In this document: piece after piece, positions 15,241 to 16,421 of the stretch
Layout of the letters: each line of letters opens with the position of its first letter
How positions within the stretch are numbered: the stretch's first letter is position 1
Source: an uncultured bacterium
GTDB taxonomy: Bacteria > Spirochaetota > Spirochaetia > Sphaerochaetales > Sphaerochaetaceae
Direction: 5' to 3'
Assembly (NCBI GenBank): GCA_905215015.1
Contig: CAJMOS010000066.1
Location: forward strand, 1 to 16,421
DNA: 16,421 nucleotides
Made by a program: the position numbers and the translations under genes
The notes under the pieces: generated by a model
The model's database searches: none
What the model saw: only the letters and a program-made list of their open reading frames with translations
What the model was told of the DNA's origin: nothing

Positions 15241-15254
15241 CCAATGCATTCCCG

Positions 15255-16253
15255 TCACTTGACCAGGATATGCATCTTTTCCTTGATTTCGGCAAGGTTC
15301 TGGTTGCCGATCTCGTTGCACCGCTTGTTGCCCTTGGCAAGGATATCCTTCACCTCGTCAAGGTGCTGCTCGTAGTAGGCCCTTCGCTCGCGCATCGGGT
15401 CAAGCATACTGTTGAGCACCGCGTTCAGCCGTTTCTTGCAGGCGACACAGCCAAGCTCTCCTTTCTTGCACTGCTCGGAGATGTCGGGGCTCTCCGCCTT
15501 GTTGAAGACGCAATGATACTTGAAGACATTGCAGATTTCCGGATGTCCGGCATCATGCAGGTGGATCTTCGCGGGGTCGGTGACCGCCACCTTCACCTTG
15601 TTCCAGATTTCTTCCGACGTGTCTGACAGATAGAGGGCGTTGCCAAGGCTTTTGCCCATCTTCGCGTTTCCGTCAAGACCGCTCAGTCTTCCGGTAGAAG
15701 AGATCTTCGCCTCCGGCTCGACAATGGAGGTACCGTAGAGAGCGTTGAACTTGCGCACGATCTTGCGGGCCAGCTCGATATGGGGCAGCTGGTCCTCGCC
15801 GACGGGAACGAGATGCGCGTTGCAGAAGGTGATGTCGGCCGTCTGGCTGACCGGATAGCCGAGAAATCCATAGGAAAGGTCGGTATAGCCGTAGTTCTTC
15901 GCCTCGGTCTTGATGGTCGGATTGTGGCGCAGCTGGTTGCAGCTGACAATCATCGAGTAGAAGATGGTCAGCTCGGCGATGCTGGGAATCTGGCTTTGCT
16001 GGAAGATCGTGACCTTGTCGGGATCGAGACCGACGGAAAGGTTGTCGATCGTCACGTCGAGAATCGACTGCTTGATCAGCTCGGGCTTCTCGAAATGGGT
16101 GGTCAGCGCCTGCACGTCGGCGACCTCGATGATCTCGTCGTACGCGTCCTGCAGCTCAGCCCTCGTTTTCAGGGAACCGACGTAGTGGCCCAGATGGAGA
16201 CGTCCGGTCGGCCGGTCACCTGTCAGGATACGTTTTTTCGTGTTTCCATCCAT
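15255..16253 (-). CDS. trpS: Tryptophanyl-tRNA synthetase with Fe-S-type cysteine set
   Basis: A class Ic synthetase that charges tRNA-Trp in the cytoplasm, 332 residues, the usual length. It has the HIGH-type motif PTGRLHLGHYVG, the tryptophan-pocket region with DLSYGFLGYPVSQTADI, VGEDQLPHIELAR, and a KMSKS-type loop written KMGKS. Cysteines C241, C248, C262, C269 and C272 cluster late in the protein; the last three are spaced C-x6-C-x2-C, as in the [4Fe-4S] TrpRS of Thermotoga maritima. The frame is open upstream to an ATG at 16283, but ATG 16253 has AAGGGG seven bases before it and gives the normal N-terminus (MDGNTKKRILTG). It starts one base after the stop of an FmdB-like remnant, suggesting coupling. 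Confidence 0.96.
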   Translation of the reverse strand: MDGNTKKRILTGDRPTGRLHLGHYVGSLKTRAELQDAYDEIIEVADVQALTTHFEKPELIKQSILDVTIDNLSVGLDPDKVTIFQQSQIPSIAELTIFYSMIVSCNQLRHNPTIKTEAKNYGYTDLSYGFLGYPVSQTADITFCNAHLVPVGEDQLPHIELARKIVRKFNALYGTSIVEPEAKISSTGRLSGLDGNAKMGKSLGNALYLSDTSEEIWNKVKVAVTDPAKIHLHDAGHPEICNVFKYHCVFNKAESPDISEQCKKGELGCVACKKRLNAVLNSMLDPMRERRAYYEQHLDEVKDILAKGNKRCNEIGNQNLAEIKEKMHILVK

Positions 16254-16254
16254 T

Positions 16255-16374
16255 TCATTTCCCCTTCTTTCCCGTCGCGACATTTCCGCTCGGACTATGA
16301 TGGTCGGTACAGTACCAGCCGCTTCCCTTGAACTCGACTGCGGCAGCAGTAAATACCCGCCTGACCTCCTCCGC
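16255..16374 (-). pseudogene. C-terminal remnant of an FmdB-family zinc-ribbon protein
   Basis: This minus-strand frame, ending in TGA at 16257-16255, reads VRRVFTAAAVEFKGSGWYCTD followed by a Ser/Gly/Lys-rich tail. FmdB-family proteins carry a (K/R)VRR-like segment and the signature FKGSGFYxTDY just after their CxxC zinc ribbon, so the match is specific. Upstream, TGA at 16377-16375 closes the frame, and none of the three frames out to the window end encodes the ribbon cysteines. It could be a decayed gene, a frameshift, or sequence error near a contig end. The one-base gap to the trpS start suggests the intact gene once formed an operon with it. The function of FmdB proteins is poorly known. 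Confidence 0.5.
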
Positions 16375-16421
16375 TCACCCCCTTTTTCCCCTCCGACTTT
16401 CTCCCTTTCAGAGAGAGAAAA
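16375..16421. other. Pyrimidine-rich low-complexity window end
   Basis: The last 47 bases are almost all C and T on the plus strand up to about 16408, then switch to GAGAGAGAAAA. No gene, promoter or ribosome-binding site is convincing here. It replaces the place where the zinc-ribbon half of the FmdB gene should be. Confidence 0.4.

Noticed and set aside
16254..16421. A T-box or trp leader riboswitch upstream of trpS
   Set aside because: No T-box sequence, antiterminator or terminator pair is visible; the region instead reads as the tail of an FmdB-like gene and a low-complexity tract.

Overview
The window reads as part of a chromosome of a GC-rich, probably anaerobic, free-living or host-associated spirochaete. 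The best pointer is the periplasmic binding protein at 11582, whose signal peptide ends in the LFANGGAE style common in Spirochaeta, Treponema and Sphaerochaeta solute receptors. The dehydratase-activase proteins and the Cys-rich (probably Fe-S) TrpRS fit an anaerobe. The genus is inference; the high GC argues against the low-GC treponemes. Both ends cut through genes or gene remnants, so this could be a whole draft contig. Gene density is high and no gap exceeds 130 bases.

Left block (1-3773): the 3' part of hisS and an HrpA-type DEAH helicase overlap by one base (TAATG) and end at a strong GNRA-loop terminator. They converge on aroB (3781-4842, minus strand), which encodes 3-dehydroquinate synthase.

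Middle block (4944-11453): four plus-strand genes with overlapping stop and start codons, clearly one operon. They encode a cysteine desulfurase, ThiI (tRNA 4-thiouridine synthase without a rhodanese domain), a 975-residue double ASKHA/DUF2229 dehydratase-activase-like protein, and a 416-residue COG3581-type partner. The first two form the familiar sulfur-transfer pair. The last two look like an ATP-dependent low-potential electron donor and its acceptor, of unknown substrate, and are the least understood genes here.

Right-centre block (11454-14649): a TAXI-type TRAP transporter. The binding protein has its own extended -10 promoter and a ribosome-binding site set inside a small hairpin. A partial terminator separates it from the fused 4TM/12TM permease, followed by a large two-tier terminator.

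Right block (14656-16421, minus strand): reading leftward there is a C-terminal remnant of an FmdB-type zinc-ribbon protein, then trpS with a [4Fe-4S]-like Cys set, then a terminator hairpin, then a small YcxB-like two-helix membrane protein with no room for its own promoter. The window contains no CRISPR array, insertion sequence, tRNA or rRNA that I can see. No wholly new system is proven. The most original signals are the tandem activase architecture coupled to nifS-thiI, the Fe-S-type TrpRS, and the repeated CTCAT/ATGAG arms around the TAXI promoter and start.
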